DNA of 64,000 bases from Deroplatys truncata (Eukaryota; Arthropoda; Insecta; Mantodea; Mantidae). Below the pieces are notes generated by a model. It was not told the DNA's origin. It was given only the letters and a program-made list of their open reading frames with translations, and did not search any database. The stretch is taken from the NCBI GenBank assembly GCA_030765065.1, contig CM060988.1:176369065-176433064 (forward strand). The letters run 5' to 3'. Made by a program: the position numbers and the translations under genes. Numbering within the stretch: the stretch's first letter is position 1; the number at the start of each line of letters is the position of its first letter. Of this stretch, positions 63,112-64,000 are shown one piece after another.

Positions 63112-63894
63112 GTTAAATTATATTCGAATCCACTCGCGGCCTCTCTCTACTGTGCGAGACAGCCGGCAGTCGCCGGGGAAATTATGCCGGCAGAGGCGGA
63201 CTAAAATCCTTACCTTATAATAGATGCTGGAAATGTTGACCACATGCTCTCAAACAGGCAGCATATCTCGTGTAAATATTTTCACTCAATCTCCGAAGCT
63301 CAGCAGCAGGAATTCTTGTGATTTCTTGCACAATGTTTTCTCTAAGTTCCTGTGTGCAAGGATTGGAAGATACACTTTGTCTTTTAAAGAACCCCATAAA
63401 TAAAAATCACAACTCGTTAGGTCAGGAGAACGAGGGGGTCACAAATCAACACTAATTATTCTGTCATCTCTTATTGCATGTAATGATTCGGCAGCCGTAT
63501 ATGCTGTTGCAGAATCTTGCTGGAACCAACCATACGATTTCTCTTCTTCTGTCAAGCGATTGCAAAATGGTCTCAGAATTAACCTCTGATATCGCTCTGT
63601 ATTTAATGTTTCATCAAAGAATATGGGCCCTATTATTCTTCTAGCACTTATCGCACACCACACTCCAATTTTCTGATCATAATGAGGTTTTTCATCACAA
63701 GAATTCCTGCTGCTGAGCTTCGGGGAGTGAGCGAGAATATTTACACGAGATATGCTGCCTGTTTGGTCAACATTTCCAGCATCTATTATAAGGTAAGGAT
63801 TTTAGTCCGCCTCTACCGGCGTAATGTCCCCGTCGACTGCCGGCTGTCTCGCGTAGTAGAGAGAGGCCGCTAGTGGGTTGGAATATAATTTAAC
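63112..63894 (-). mobile_element. Fold-back Tc1/mariner-superfamily element, 783 bp
   Basis: Arms 63112-63322 and 63694-63894 are inverted repeats of about 200 bp that stay alignable throughout (GTTAAATTATATTC ends; GCGGCCTCTCTCTACT; TAATAGATGCTGGAAATGTT; CAGGCAGCATATCTCGTGTA). TA flanks both sides (63110-63111, 63895-63896). The arms include the 3' end of the transposase gene, so that coding piece is present twice in opposite orientation. A 10-nt gap (ACATGCTCTC present only in the left arm) is the main difference. It lies inside an ACTTTCTCTACT family copy. Confidence 0.88.
63225..63690 (-). pseudogene. Tc1/mariner-superfamily transposase, C-terminal half
   Basis: On -: YDQKIGVWCAISARRIIGPI, FFDETLNTERYQRLILRPF, second catalytic Asp in GWFQQDSATAYTA (about 63525), RDDRIISVDL, a TGA stop at the position of a conserved Trp, then PRSPDLTSCDFYLWG with the third acidic residue (about 63425-63392), a frameshift, ELRENIVQEITRIPAAELRR, and the terminal RYAACLRACGQHFQHLL. 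From family knowledge, GxWCAVSxxxIVGPIFFE and GGHFQHLL are typical of a widespread insect DDE (DD34-37) lineage. The N-terminal DNA-binding and first catalytic regions are missing. One nonsense change and one frameshift make it inactive. Confidence 0.87.
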
Positions 63895-63896
63895 TA

Positions 63897-64000
63897 ACCT
63901 GTACATTTTGTAAAGAGACTATCTTAAAAATATGGTATTTTAACCAAAATGGTAAGTCATTTTTGAGAAAATCAAAATTTTCCATGTAAAAGGTAGCATC
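63897..64000 (+). repeat. ACTTTCTCTACT family, middle part right of insertion
   Basis: ACTATCTTAAAAATATGGTA, CATTTTTGAGAAAATCAAAA, TTTCCATGTAAAAGGTAGC, continuing past the window end. Confidence 0.78.

Noticed and set aside
1..64000. CRISPR array, operon, phage or bacterial defence system
   Set aside because: There are no regular spacer repeats or bacterial gene layout; the exon, introns, SINEs, LTRs and mariners show animal nuclear DNA.

Overview
The window looks like insect nuclear DNA from a species with a large, AT-rich, transposon-filled genome. Only one stretch is convincing host coding sequence: an exon at 1-331 whose translation matches the start of an insect 5-HT2-type serotonin receptor (end of the extracellular N-terminus, TM1, first intracellular loop, TM2). 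It ends at a consensus splice donor (GTAAGT, 332). No later receptor exon was found, so much or all of 332-64000 is probably one very long intron, or intron plus intergenic DNA. Nothing suggests a bacterial or viral genome: there are no operons, CRISPR arrays, rRNA genes or intact tRNA genes. I cannot name the species; the giant intron and repeat load would suit Polyneoptera (crickets, stick insects, cockroaches), but that is inference.

The dominant component is one interspersed repeat family, called here the ACTTTCTCTACT family. I marked more than 60 whole or partial copies on both strands, covering roughly two fifths of the window by hand-drawn boundaries. The best complete copies are about 0.8-0.9 kb (3232-4078, 15050-15830, 17692-18538 on +; 13372-14180, 34010-34909, 43969-44817, 60331-61263 on -). 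A 12-bp motif lies inverted near both ends, there is a conserved CA/GT tract near one end, and at least three diverged subfamilies exist. The copies serve as landing sites for other elements.

Other mobile DNA: four mariner transposase pseudogenes (19215-20368, 21060-21956, 23229-24046, 40036-41296), three of them in elements with visible terminal inverted repeats and TA target duplications; a second Tc1/mariner-superfamily lineage present as three deletion derivatives (22335-22741, 33115-33634, 63112-63894), the last a fold-back; a 544-bp MITE with Tc1-like ends (41316-41859); a hAT-type transposase remnant (49825-50262); a 2.1-kb hAT-like element with GTTAC/GTAAC-rich ends (57691-59802); non-LTR retrotransposon fragments (10068-10362, 18541-19212 with 20371-20414, 43190-43890, 54990-55440); several tRNA-derived SINEs; and a set of related LTRs.

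The LTRs are the best resolved. Solo LTRs at 10423-11292, 25457-26434 and 53678-54687 each run TG...CA and have perfect 4-bp target duplications (AAGT, AAAG, GAAC). The last sits inside an older LTR of opposite strand (53080-53677 plus 54688-54958). I found no gag or pol. The window reads as a stratified record of insertions into a receptor-gene intron rather than a set of cooperating genes; no new enzymatic or defence system is evident. The most unusual items are the ACTTTCTCTACT family itself, the nested and duplicated LTRs with primer-binding-site-like 3' ends, the fold-back Tc1-like element and the GTTAC-rich hAT-like element.
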